Positions 37,490 to 47,095 of a stretch of DNA of 64,000 nt are shown one piece after another. Source of the stretch: Hypoxylon rubiginosum. Taxonomy: Eukaryota > Ascomycota > Sordariomycetes > Xylariales > Hypoxylaceae. The position numbers and the translations under genes are program-made. Location: the NCBI GenBank assembly GCA_902806565.1, contig CADCXA010000040.1, positions 248,001 through 312,000 of the forward strand. The letters run 5' to 3'. The notes under the pieces were generated by a model. That model searched no databases, was not told where the DNA came from, and saw nothing but the letters and a program-made list of their open reading frames with translations. Position 1 is the first letter of the stretch, and the number at the start of each line of letters is the position of its first letter.

Positions 37490-37521
37490 TCACACGCACA
37501 CACGCACACACGCACACACGC
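37490..37521. repeat. CACACG-type microsatellite
   Basis: About four copies of an 8-bp CACACACG unit lie in noncoding DNA upstream of EGT1. Confidence 0.8.
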
Positions 37522-37975
37522 CTCGGGAAAGGGATAATCACTTACTTGCTCGATCCCTTGGCAAGCCTGAAATTACCGTATCATGCTGCCGCGGTTGCAT
37601 ACAGGCATACAAGCATCAAGCACACAAGCGTACAAGCCTCGTCCACTTCTTCTCCTTACCGCGCCCTTTTTCTCGGATCCTATTTCCAGGATAGCTACCG
37701 TAGAAATGCAGCTTGCTGCTCCATCGTGTTTTTAGGGCTGGCGTATCCGATGGCTTCGTCACTTGCCCCGGCCGCATCTGGCCCGGCACAGCTTCTTAGC
37801 CCTGACTGACATCACCATTATTTCCCCTGCCGCCTTTCCTAGCGGGGGAAGAGTATGATTTCGTACCTAGCAGCTTGGGTAGGTTTGTTTAGCTTACTAT
37901 CTCACAACATGCTTCGTGCTAGGTCTAAGTAGGTACCTATATACATACACGCATACCTTGTACTGTAACTCCAGT

Positions 37976-38011
37976 CTGCAACTCTGCAACTCTCTGCAAC
38001 TCTGCAACTCG
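37976..38011. repeat. TCTGCAAC tandem repeat
   Basis: Four imperfect copies of a 9- to 11-bp CTCTGCAACT unit lie about 150 bp upstream of the EGT1 start codon. Confidence 0.75.
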
Positions 38012-38162
38012 CAATTCTTCAGCTTCTGCCGCCATCCTAGTTGAAACTTATATATCGTCTACTATATTCTCTTACCCCTGCAGAAAAAAGTGAAGATTAT
38101 CTTGCGAGCTTAGCAGACACCACCTTTTTGCGTAGTGGCCATTCTCGAATCCTTCAGCAGCT

Positions 38163-41100
38163 ATGCCATCTGTCGTCGAATCACCATATGAGCCTCAGTG
38201 GTTGAACCCCGAGTCCAAGTCGGAGAAGGGAGCCAGTAAAACAGCCGGACGACGACATAATGCTGATATTATTGACATCCGGCAGGCTGCCGTTGAGATA
38301 AACCTCCAAGAAGAAATTCCTAACTTACTCCGGCCCCAGGAAGGCCCCCGAAAATTGCCGACCTTACTACTCTACGACGAGAAGGGCCTACAGCTTTTCG
38401 AAGAGGTCAGAGAAAAGAATTAGGAATAAATTCCGCTACATAAATTTATGTCCCATGCTGACCGCTCTTTCAGATTACATATCTAGAAGAGTATTATTTG
38501 ACGAATTATGAGATCCAAGTTCTGCGGCGTTCGGCTGCTAGTATTGCTAAGGCCATTCCATCTGGGTCCCTGGTGCTAGAGCTTGGTAGCGGGTGAGCCT
38601 TGCTGCCGTCCGTTCCTGCATCTCGGATCAATGGACTGACCACGTCTCGGCTAGCAACTTGAGGAAGGTAGCTGTTCTACTACAGGCTCTTGAGGATGCC
38701 GGCAAGAAGATCGACTATTACGCCCTTGATTTGTCAGAGGATGAACTGTCAAGGACTCTAGCTCAAGTGCCAACTTTCCGTCATGTTCGATGTCGCGGCC
38801 TTTTGGGAACATACGATGACGGCCGCGAATGGCTAAAGACACCGCAGATCTCTTCCAAGCGCAAGTGCGTCTTGTCTCTCGGGTCCAGCATCGGTACGAA
38901 TTCGAGCAGATACAGATACTTAAATCGGATTTTTTTCGAATTGACCAGCCTAAATAGGTAACTTCCACCGGGACGAAGCAGCCTCGTTCTTGAAAGGTTT
39001 CGCCGATGTTCTCCAGCCAGCGGATAGCTTTCTGATTGGGTTGGATTCATGCACCGACCCTTCTAAGATCTAGTAAGTCATGAAACAACCCCGTTTCCTC
39101 ATCCTTCAAGCAACGTCAGGCTACTGACGCCCAACCACAGTCACGCATACAATGGTCAGTATCATTAACATCTACATTGAGCTATACTGACCTTCGTATG
39201 CTGCTTTAAAGACAAGCAAGGCACCACACACAGGTCAGTCAAGGATGACGACATGCATACATGCTCCCGGCTGCTTATTCCTGTGCTGACTGGCGAAGGT
39301 TCATCCAGAATGGGCTCGTCCATGCAAATAGAATCCTCGGGTACGAGGCCTTTGAGCTGGGTAGCTGGCAGGTCATTGGCGAATACGTCTACGACATCGA
39401 AGGCGGACGCCACCAAGCCTTCTATTCGCCCGTCCGAGATACTGTCGTGTTAGGGGAAACCATCAAAGCCCAAGAACGTGTTCAAGTCGAACAGAGCTTG
39501 AAGTACTCGAAAGAGGGCTGCAGAAACTTGTGGAGGTCGGCTGGTATGATCGAAGCTGATCGTTGGATGACCCAAGATGAAGACTACGGTGAGTGGTCCA
39601 CGAATTTTCTTGTCCAACCCCCAGAATATGGGGTTCGTCCTACTTCCGCGACGCCCCGTTCCGCGCCAATAATGAGGGTTTTCTCCACGCTTAGTAGAAC
39701 TTGCAGTCCGCTGCCCACGTGAACCAGTCAGGAGACATTGACGTCTTTTGAGGCGTGCCTGTAATATCCCTGTGCCCATCGGTCGTGGCTTTAAATGCGG
39801 GGCCGGCCCAGGCCCCGTGGGTTCCTCGGGTGGATATCAGGCCTGGCTAACTGACAGTTCGTAGGACTTCACCTTCTCACAAAGCCGAACATGTCTTTCA
39901 GTCTAGGCCCTTCTGAATATGCTCGCTCTAACATCCCGTCTTTGGATGACTTCGAAAGCCTGTGGGCTACATGGGATATCGTCACTAGGCGGATGTTGCC
40001 CAACGAGGAGCTATTAGACAAACCCATCAAGCTTCGGAATGCCTGCATTTTCTATATTGGGCACATCCCTACTTTTCTTGACATCCAGTTGACCAAGACA
40101 ACCAAGAATCCTCCCACGGACCCTGCCTTCTACTACTCTATTTTCGAAAGGGGAATAGACCCCGACGTTGACAACCCTGAAGTCTGCCATCAGCACTCGG
40201 AAATCCCCGAAGAATGGCCACCGCTCGAGGAAATCCTGGAGTACCAAGGACGGGTAAGGGACAGGCTAAAAAGCCTCTACTCCGTAGGTCTGGAGAATAT
40301 CCCGAGGGCCATCGGCCGGGCTATCTGGGCAGGCTTCGAGCATGAGATCATGCATCTGGAGACGTTGCTCTATATGATGCTACAGAGTGACAAGACACTC
40401 CCGCCGCCTCATACGAAACGTCCCAACTTTGAAGCTCTAGCTCGGGACGCGCAAGTCGCAAGGGTCAGCAACGATTGGTTCGAGATACCTGAGCAGGAGA
40501 TCACAATTGGGCTGGATGATCCCGAAGTGCGGGACTCGGCTAAACACTTCGGATGGTTAGTAGTATCAGTATACTGCCAGACAGCAAACTCGCTAACCTT
40601 TCCACAGGGACAATGAGAAACCATCAAGGTTTGTGAACGTCCAGAGCTTCCAGGCTAAGGGGAGACCCATTACGAACGAAGAGGTGAGTTCAACCAATTG
40701 TCTAGAGAAAACAGTTCTAAGCTCTCATAGTATGCGCTGTACATGTACAACACGAAGACAACAAAAACCCCTGCCTCTTGGGCTGAGGATAGCTTGGAGC
40801 ACACCAATGGACATGCAAATGGACAGGTGAACGGTCACAAAAACGGCTCCGCAAATGGCCATACCAATGGCCAAACGAACGGGAGCGGCAGCCTGCCTGT
40901 GCCTTTCCTAGAAGGCAAGGCTGTACGCACCGTTTACGGATTAGTACCGCTAAAGTATGCTCTTGACTGGCCTGTCTTCGCTTCATACGATGAGCTTGTT
41001 GGGTGTGCCACGTGGTTAGGAGGCCGAATCCCCACATTCGAGGAAGCTCGGAGCATCTACGCACACGTCGACAAAACGAAGAGGAAGGAAGTAGAGCGCC

Positions 41101-41760
41101 AGCTCGGCAAGACAGTTCCGGCAGTTAATGCGTAAGTTCTCTTATTGCAGCTAGAAAAGCCCCAATACCACTTCATGCTAATGGGTGCATAGCCACCTGG
41201 TCAACGATGGTGTCCAAGAGACTCCCCCGTCAGACGGCCAGCATGGTGTCGATGGCAGCTCGTCAGAAAACGACGATCTGTTCATTGACCTCACCGATGC
41301 CAATGTCGGTTTCCGCCATTGGCATCCAGCGGCCGTGACTGCGCACGGTAACCGCCTGGCTGGTCAGGCCGAGATGGGAGGAGTGTGGGAGTGGACCAGC
41401 ACCACGCTTAGGCCGCATGAGGGCTTTGAGCCCATGGCTCTGTACCCTGGGTATACCGGTATGACAAATCCTGCCCTCCTAATATTGAGAAGACATACTA
41501 AATATAGGACCAGCCGATTTCTTCGATGAGAAACACAACATCGTTCTTGGTGGCTCCTGGGCTACTCATCCCCGAATCGCAGGAAGGAAGTCCTTGTATG
41601 TTATTTTTCCTTTCATATCCAAACACATTCCATAACCCTTTCTAAGAGTACGAAAAAGGAGGAAAAGAAATTGAAGGCTAATTCAATCATCAGTGTCAAT
41701 TGGTACCAGCGTAACTACCCGTATGCCTGGGTTGGCGCAAGACTCGTCCGTGATATATAA
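38163..41760 (+). CDS. EGT1: Ergothioneine biosynthesis protein 1 (EgtD-EgtB fusion)
   Basis: Egt1 makes hercynine from histidine by SAM-dependent trimethylation and then adds cysteine to C2 with Fe(II) and oxygen. I rebuilt 13 exons: 38163-38405, 38474-38592, 38655-38893, 38958-39072, 39141-39154, 39212-39233, 39299-39588, 39865-40555, 40608-40683, 40731-41131, 41193-41458, 41514-41595 and 41694-41760. They total 2625 nt and give 874 residues, the usual length. The EgtD half shows LLLYDEKGLQLFEEITYLEE, LVLELGSGNLRK and SLGSSIGNFHRDEA. The EgtB half has the DinB-like iron site (FYIGHIPTFLDI; AGFEHEIMHLETLLYM). It ends with an FGE-type domain (NVGFRHWHPAA; GGVWEWTSTTL; YAWVGARLV). Exons 5 and 6 are only 14 and 22 nt. 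A low-complexity Asn-Gly-rich insert lies in exon 10. Intron 7 is 276 bp and holds a GGCC-rich palindrome. Confidence 0.96.
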
Positions 41761-42819
41761 TCTAGGCTGCCCAACCTACTTCCATTCAGGACTCACAACC
41801 AGTTCTCAACGACCGGAGAGTCCAACCTAACGACAACTTCGCTGCAACGTCCAGGGCGAATTCAACTTCAGCCCCTACCGTAGTAGCTCCCTACCACAGC
41901 AATATTTCTTTTCATCTCGGGGAACCCAAAATAAAAAGTTATCTTCCTTTCACTGTTCGCATGTAGGAAAGGAGGAGGGGGAGGGGGAAGAGAGAGACGG
42001 AGCATCTTAGGAGTTCTGAATTTGCTTCGTCTCGAAAAAAATTTCTGCATGCATTATTTCGGCGTATCCAAAAATGGACAGCAACATAAAAGCCGCTCGC
42101 TTGGGGTTAACGAAAATCTGTTTCGATATTATGATTATATGATAGCGATTTCGTAGTCAGTATAAATGACCTTTTCTAAGCTTATGAGTCTATCCCCATG
42201 TGCCAAGATTGTGTCACTCTTAAGCAACGACTGCAGTTACTCTACTACTACTCCTGTTAAACAGGGTATGGAGGTTGGGAATACAGGACGATATCAAGTT
42301 CACAAATTCGGAACGTCCTCCCGGCTCAGCTTTAGGTACGACACGAAACTAACTCTTACGAGAATTATTTTCTTTATTTTATCTTCGCCTGTACGACGAA
42401 TATGCGTTGTGCTACTCATACAGCACCAAAGCCGCCTATCATATGTAAATCTCACGACCACGTGTCAGAGTAATTGGTTCCACCTCAAGTACAAGTAGTC
42501 ATCGTCCGAGGGAGGCTATTAGACTCTAGACAACAACTCCCTTCGCGATGCCGATGCCTAGGATGGGGTATTCATAAACATAGAACCCACCTCGTAACAG
42601 TGGGTTAGGAGGTAGGTATCCGTGCTCCCAACACGGATCAAAACCGGGCTGGGCTAGACACTAAACTGTATATCGGGCTCAAAAAGAGTATCTGACCGGT
42701 TTCGTTGGGCTCGTGAACCGCGATCCCAGGTCGGTCGTTACGCCTCATCCTAAATCTAGACGGGCTTCACGAACATGATGTTCTCGTAAAACGGTATACC
42801 ACCGTGACGGCAAATCAGC
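41761..42819. other. Convergent spacer between EGT1 and eIF2B-alpha gene
   Basis: About 1.06 kb of 3' flanking sequence. A purine-rich tract lies near 41965-42000. No gene-like reading frame or RNA gene is visible; the forward frame at 42166-42498 has no recognisable features. Confidence 0.5.
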
Positions 42820-44092
42820 TCAATACATTAAATCTATTACCTGCTTGGCCACTGCTGTCGGGGTAAGAACGCCGTTGTCCGAGAAGAAGGCCGTGATAAA
42901 TTCCGGAGGCTACACTCCCAACGTTAGCAAACGGTAAAGGCTTCTCCCCCTCACCCACCCAGCAAGATCACTCGTTTAACGTACCGTATAGTCCACCGGG
43001 TCCCCGATGGGATTCTTGGCGTCCTCCGGATCACCTTCCTCCGGCGCCTCGCCCGCGCGGAAGTCGATCATGTCCTGGTCGAAGCCGAGGTCGAACTGGT
43101 GCAGGGGGAACGTCTTGCCGAACTTGTGCTGCTCGGCGGCGACGTAGAAGTCCTTGCCGTGCGCGCGGGCCAGCAGGGCCAGCTGGTACGTGCCCATGCG
43201 CGAGATGATGCCGCCGTTGGCCGTCACGGCCTCGGCGCCCACGAGCACCATGCTGACGAGGTGCAGCTTTCCCAACACGTACGCGGCCGCGGACTCGGGG
43301 ACGGTCGCGACGGGGACGCCCCTGTCCCTGAGCGCGGCGACGGCGCGGTCGCCCTCGGCGGAGCGCCCCTCGCTCACGACGTGGATGACCTGGAAGCGGC
43401 GCGACGGGTCGCCGGGTACCGGCTCCGCGGCCCTACCGAGCAGGGTCCCGACGACGCGCGAGCCGCCGTGGGTCAGGACGGTGTCGCCGTCGCGGACGTA
43501 GGCGCGGCCGACGGCGGCGATGTGCTCGCGGGCCTGCTTGGCGCGGGAGGCGAAGAGGCGGCCGTTGCGCATGAGGTGCTGCCGGACGACCTCGAAGTTC
43601 TCGTGACTGCTAGTCTCCTTACCGTCGGGCCCGGGCTGCTTAAGCGAGAGGACGAGGTACTGCTGGAACAGGTCGGTGCCGTGGGTGAGGGCGACGGGGT
43701 TGCGGACGGCGGCGCGCAGCCGCGCCGACTGCGTCTTGATGAGGTCCATAGTCTCAAAGACGGTCTTGGCGGACGACTGGCTCAGCGCCTCGATGAGGGC
43801 CTCGATGGCCGCCACCGGCATCGTGAGGTCCGGGTCGTCGGCGAGGAGCTTGCGGTAGGCCGTGACGATGCTGGTAGGCGGTAAGAAAAGAGGTGCCATT
43901 GTTAGCTTATACGCGGGTTCTTTGATCGGTATTTATGATGGGCTACCTGATGGGCTACCTATGTATAGCCTAAGAGGAAGGTGGGTAAGTCGAAAAAAGG
44001 TAATAGATAAGGAACTTGGTAGCATACTCAAAGGACTCGAGGTCCGGATTGTTGCGAATAGGGAGCTCGCGCTCTTGGGTGATGCCCGCCAT
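42820..44092 (-). CDS. GCN3: Translation initiation factor eIF2B subunit alpha
   Basis: This encodes the alpha regulatory subunit of eIF2B, which senses phosphorylated eIF2-alpha and controls guanine-nucleotide exchange. Exons, in transcript order, are 44092-44028, 43870-42985 and 42909-42820, for 1041 nt and 346 residues. The first exon gives MAGITQERELPIRNNPDLES, and the junction produces FDIVTAYRKLLADDPDLTMP, the canonical family start. Other marks are LTHGGSRVVGTLL, VIHVVSEGRSAEGD, VLVGAEAVTANGGIISRMGT and DFYVAAEQHKFGKTFPLHQ. The last exon carries PPEFITAFFSDNGVLTPTAV and ends AKQVIDLMY, as in other alpha subunits. An in-frame ATG at 43899, inside intron 1, makes a shorter open frame look complete; the spliced model fits the family much better. 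Confidence 0.95.
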
Positions 44093-44973
44093 CGTTGCTT
44101 TGCAATTGCGTTCGTGGTTCGGTGTGGAAGTCGACGAAGGCTTGAGGCTGAAGTAAAAAAGGAAAGAAAAGCCTCGGCCTTGAAAACTGCCAAGAGACCT
44201 TTTGAAGGTTGATGGAGTCTAACAAAACAAATGGTTGCGATGGTGAATCGTAGACTTTTTGCTAAAGTTGTGAGTCAAATCGCGGGGCACGTCACTTATT
44301 GGCTTATCGACTTATCGCTTATCGCTTATCATAACTCTATTTTTGCATACCTGTGCCTATATGTAACTGCAGGTGCGGCTACCTAATCGTCCCCGCATCC
44401 GAGCGGGAGTGCTGCAGGGATTTCCGGGAGTTGGGTCAGGAACAACATACACCTATCATCCTATACAGTTATCAGTACAGGTAGGAGGTAGGTATTGCAC
44501 TTTTACATATTCTATTTATATTCCAGTTATCTCTTTTCCTCATGCCAGTTGTTGTGTTATTCCTATCAATCAATGTCAGGTAGGAAGCTACCAATCCACA
44601 TGGAAGCTGATCTCGACTGAGATATATTTCCATCTTGTCTCAGATAATGCGATGGTTGTAGGCGCTGGCGAGAGTGCCTCTTGTCAATTCCTTGAGGAAG
44701 GTGTCTATTGAAAGTTTACATTTTATCTAAGGTAGGCATTCTCGGTAAGTCTTCAAGCAAAAATTCTCATTCGTATCTCCCCCTAGGCATGTTCGTTCCC
44801 CATAACATCTTATTGCCTATACCTTCTAGAACTACATAGTAGGACCAGCATAACAGCTAGACAAGTCAACTTGGTTAGATATCTACATGTACCCATATTA
44901 CCATCCTAATCCAGCCTCACCCTTATAAAAACCAAACACGGCGTCTTGTGTCTAAAGCCGACTTGCCGCCACC
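44093..44973. promoter_or_regulatory. Divergent spacer between eIF2B-alpha and phosphoesterase-like genes
   Basis: The region lies between two genes transcribed outward and must hold both promoters. It is AT-rich after 44270, with several TAGGTAGG/GTAGGT words and a repeated TTATCG motif near 44300-44330. No uORF of note and no RNA gene is seen. Confidence 0.4.
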
Positions 44974-45825
44974 ATGGTCACAATCCAAGTCATGTCAGAC
45001 CTCTACATTGATAGAGACCCAAGTTGGGAATCCTTCCGCATTCAACCGACAGCTCTATATCTCGCTCTCCTTGGGAATATCGGCTTGCTCGATGACGCCT
45101 TATTTACATTTCTGGAGATGCAGCTCTGCCATTTCAGGATCGTTTTCTACGTGCTTGGCCCTCACGAGCTACGTCAGTCGTCCTAGGAGAGCGCCAGGGC
45201 ACGTATGCGCGAATTCGAAGGGAAAGCGAATCGGACGGCATCCATCAAACATCACCAGTACAGGGGCAAGTTCGTCTTCCTTGATAATGATCGATACGAC
45301 ATACCCAACTCCAAGGTCACTATTCTCGGGAGCCCCCTCTTCAGCTTCCCGCCCATCCAAGATCGCGACTACGTCGACGCCTTCTACCTGTCGCGAGGCG
45401 CTGCAGAGCACTGGAATTACTTGACGCACGTATCGGCTTTCAGAGAATGTGTCGATTTCCTCCACGACGCAACCAATGCGGTGATCGAGGCCGATCCATC
45501 TCAATCAATCTGTATCCTTACCCATTACTGCCCAAGCCGAGACGAGCGAGCCTTGAATGGACTGGACGACGAGCACGTGAATCTAGTCTCGACGGACATG
45601 GAGTGGTTTATGTTCTGGCATGTGCCTCAGCTAAAGTTGTGGGCGTTTGGTGGCACAGGCCACAATTGTACCTTGCACAACGAACGCATACGCAGGTTCC
45701 TTTATACCAACCAAAGAGGGACCGGTTCACCTGACGAGCCTCACAACTGCTCTCATTTTAGACCGACAGACCGCACCCATGTATACCCGATGATTTACGA
45801 TGTTCAGAATGGGCGTATGTCCTAA
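44974..45825 (+). pseudogene. Metallophosphoesterase-like gene interrupted by one in-frame TAG
   Basis: Codons 44974-45825 (284 including stops) form one reading frame broken only by TAG at 45184-45186; both halves are in the same frame. The start ATG has an excellent GCCACCATGG context. The protein follows the fungal calcineurin-like phosphoesterase pattern. Recognisable blocks are IQVMSDLYIDRDPSWESF, LYLALLGNIGLLDD, FLEMQL, VFYVLGPHE, GKFVFLDNDRYDI, VTILGSPLFSF, ILTHYCPSRDERA and LKLWAFGGTGHNC. Family members normally have SDLH, GDIG, GNHE and GHTH there; in this copy these metal-ligand positions read Tyr, Asn, Pro-His and Gly/Gly. So it probably lacks metal-dependent catalysis. The frame is otherwise intact with no frameshift. 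It may be a young pseudogene, a transcript restored by A-to-I editing of UAG to UGG, or a readthrough gene. Confidence 0.75.
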
Positions 45826-46369
45826 GGTGTATCCCCAGGGTTGGTCGTTAGAGAAGGGGGATACAGTTCTCTCGGTTCTGACTTGGATTAAGTACGTCAC
45901 TTCGGTGTCGAGTCAAGGTCCAGCTTCGAGATTCTCGTTAGGGAGTGCTGACTATATGGGGCCTCGTTACGAGCCGGTGGCAGGCAGATCAATAAGCGCT
46001 ATTGAACAGTTTAGTAGCGTTTAAATATCTCGGTATTTGCCAGCGAGCTGTAAAACAGACGATATCCAGAAACGAATTTATACTATCAAGGTGTCTCGAG
46101 TGTTTCAAGGTGATACTTGAAAAAGAACAAGAGGCCTATAGTAGTAGGCAAGTGACGTTTAGGTCGTGACGAGCTATGACTCAATATGACAACTGTTGAA
46201 AATGTAGCCACGAGTTAAAGAGCAGGGGTATAGTTAATTTTTGGATTATTAAATAAACTGACTCGATGGTATCTTTCGTAATAGTATAAACAATAGACCT
46301 ACAATGACACCTTTCGCGCCACGGGGCTTAGTACTAAGCATAAATAGAGACAACGAACCTCCTCCCTGC
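45826..46369. other. Convergent spacer, no gene seen
   Basis: This is the 3' flank of the phosphoesterase-like gene and of the 2EXR gene. It is AT-rich between 46190 and 46300. I see nothing else. Confidence 0.5.
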
Positions 46370-47095
46370 CTAGTGAGACGATACGACTTTCGACTTCAAT
46401 ACGAGCGGCGGCAAGATAGGTTGCTCGTAGAATTCCTCCTTCGTGTCGCTGATCATGTAGTCGGACCCGGCCTCGTGGAAGAACGACTCCTTCACGTCGG
46501 AAAGTAAACGGCACAGAGCCATCAGGTCGCCTGTGGGATCGACCAGTCCTATATCCTCGTGCTCATGCTCATGCTCATGCTCGTGCTGGTGCTCGTGTTC
46601 GTGGTCATCCTCCCCTTCGGCAGACTCGCCGGTACTCAAGACCAGGTCGACCTCCTTCACCTTCGGAAAGCTCTGCATCAGGACGTACTTGTTGTACGTC
46701 TCCCACGGCCGGCGGATGGAGGGCCGGACGTAGTCGATGGCGAGGTTGACGGTGTCGTCGGTGCCCTGGACCAGCTCGGTGAAGAGCCGGCAGGCGTCGT
46801 CGTAGCCCATGAAGGGCGGCCGCGGCAGGTAGAGGGTGTCCAGGTCGGGGCAGAAGTAGGTCCTGGGCTCGTGGGACCGGGTGCCGAAGGACCGCCGGTA
46901 TATCCTCAGGGCCTCGAAGCGGGACTCGCGGCAGGCGTGGAGGATGGCGGGAGGGGCCGTCGACGACGTACAGCGGTCGTTGTCGCAGTCGTATACGACC
47001 TCGACGACCCTCTGGTGGCAGGTGTGCCGCCATATCTGAAGCCGCAGCTCGGCGGGCAGCAGAGGGAAGACGTCGAACGAGTCTAGATCCGACAT
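46370..47095 (-). CDS. 2EXR domain protein with His-Glu tract
   Basis: This is a single-exon, 241-residue protein of the fungal 2EXR family, which is large in Pezizomycotina and of unknown biochemical role. The N-terminus has the defining FPLLPAELRLQIWRHT, followed by VVEVVYD and the second conserved block PPAILHACRESRFEALRIY. The middle holds RTYFCPDLDTLYLPRP, typical of the family. Residues ~160-180 form an uninterrupted alternating Glu/His stretch within an acidic region, encoded by a CTCATG/CTCGTG-type hexamer repeat on the plus strand (46558-46605). The tract could bind metal, but simple repeat expansion is equally likely. The ATG at 47095 opens the conserved domain directly. The gene is flanked by independent genes and shows no operon-like context. 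Confidence 0.85.
   Translation of the reverse strand: MSDLDSFDVFPLLPAELRLQIWRHTCHQRVVEVVYDCDNDRCTSSTAPPAILHACRESRFEALRIYRRSFGTRSHEPRTYFCPDLDTLYLPRPPFMGYDDACRLFTELVQGTDDTVNLAIDYVRPSIRRPWETYNKYVLMQSFPKVKEVDLVLSTGESAEGEDDHEHEHQHEHEHEHEHEDIGLVDPTGDLMALCRLLSDVKESFFHEAGSDYMISDTKEEFYEQPILPPLVLKSKVVSSH

Larger units (their letters stand above)
33515..38162. other. 4.6-kb intergenic region upstream of EGT1
   Basis: No supported gene. I see a run of ACTAGGT repeats near 35608-35632, TACCTA/TAGGTA palindromes (36511-36528 and 37930-37939), a CACACG-type array (about 37490-37521) and a TCTGCAAC tandem repeat (about 37976-38011). Overlapping forward frames at 34110-34543 have no recognisable domain. The T/C-rich segment at 38030-38160 probably belongs to the EGT1 promoter and leader. 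Confidence 0.5.

Noticed and set aside
39589..39864. Coding exon within the 276-bp EGT1 intron 7
   Set aside because: The frame continues for some 45 codons past the exon but does not match EgtB/EgtD sequence, and GT-AG removal of 39589-39864 restores the DEDYG-LHLLTKPN junction in frame.
31999..41760. Biosynthetic or catabolic gene cluster around the dioxygenase and EGT1
   Set aside because: The two genes are separated by 4.6 kb of empty DNA and have unrelated functions; no transporter, regulator or further pathway enzyme lies beside them.
42985..43899. Start of eIF2B-alpha at ATG 43899 (MAPLFLPPTS...)
   Set aside because: Those first residues translate intron 1. Splicing 44028 to 43870 gives the canonical LESFDIVTAYRKLL start and a full-length 346-residue protein.
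46559..47086. 175-codon forward frame opposite the 2EXR gene
   Set aside because: It is a GC-rich antisense shadow beginning with Leu-Met repeats from the hexamer tract; the reverse strand carries the conserved 2EXR motif.
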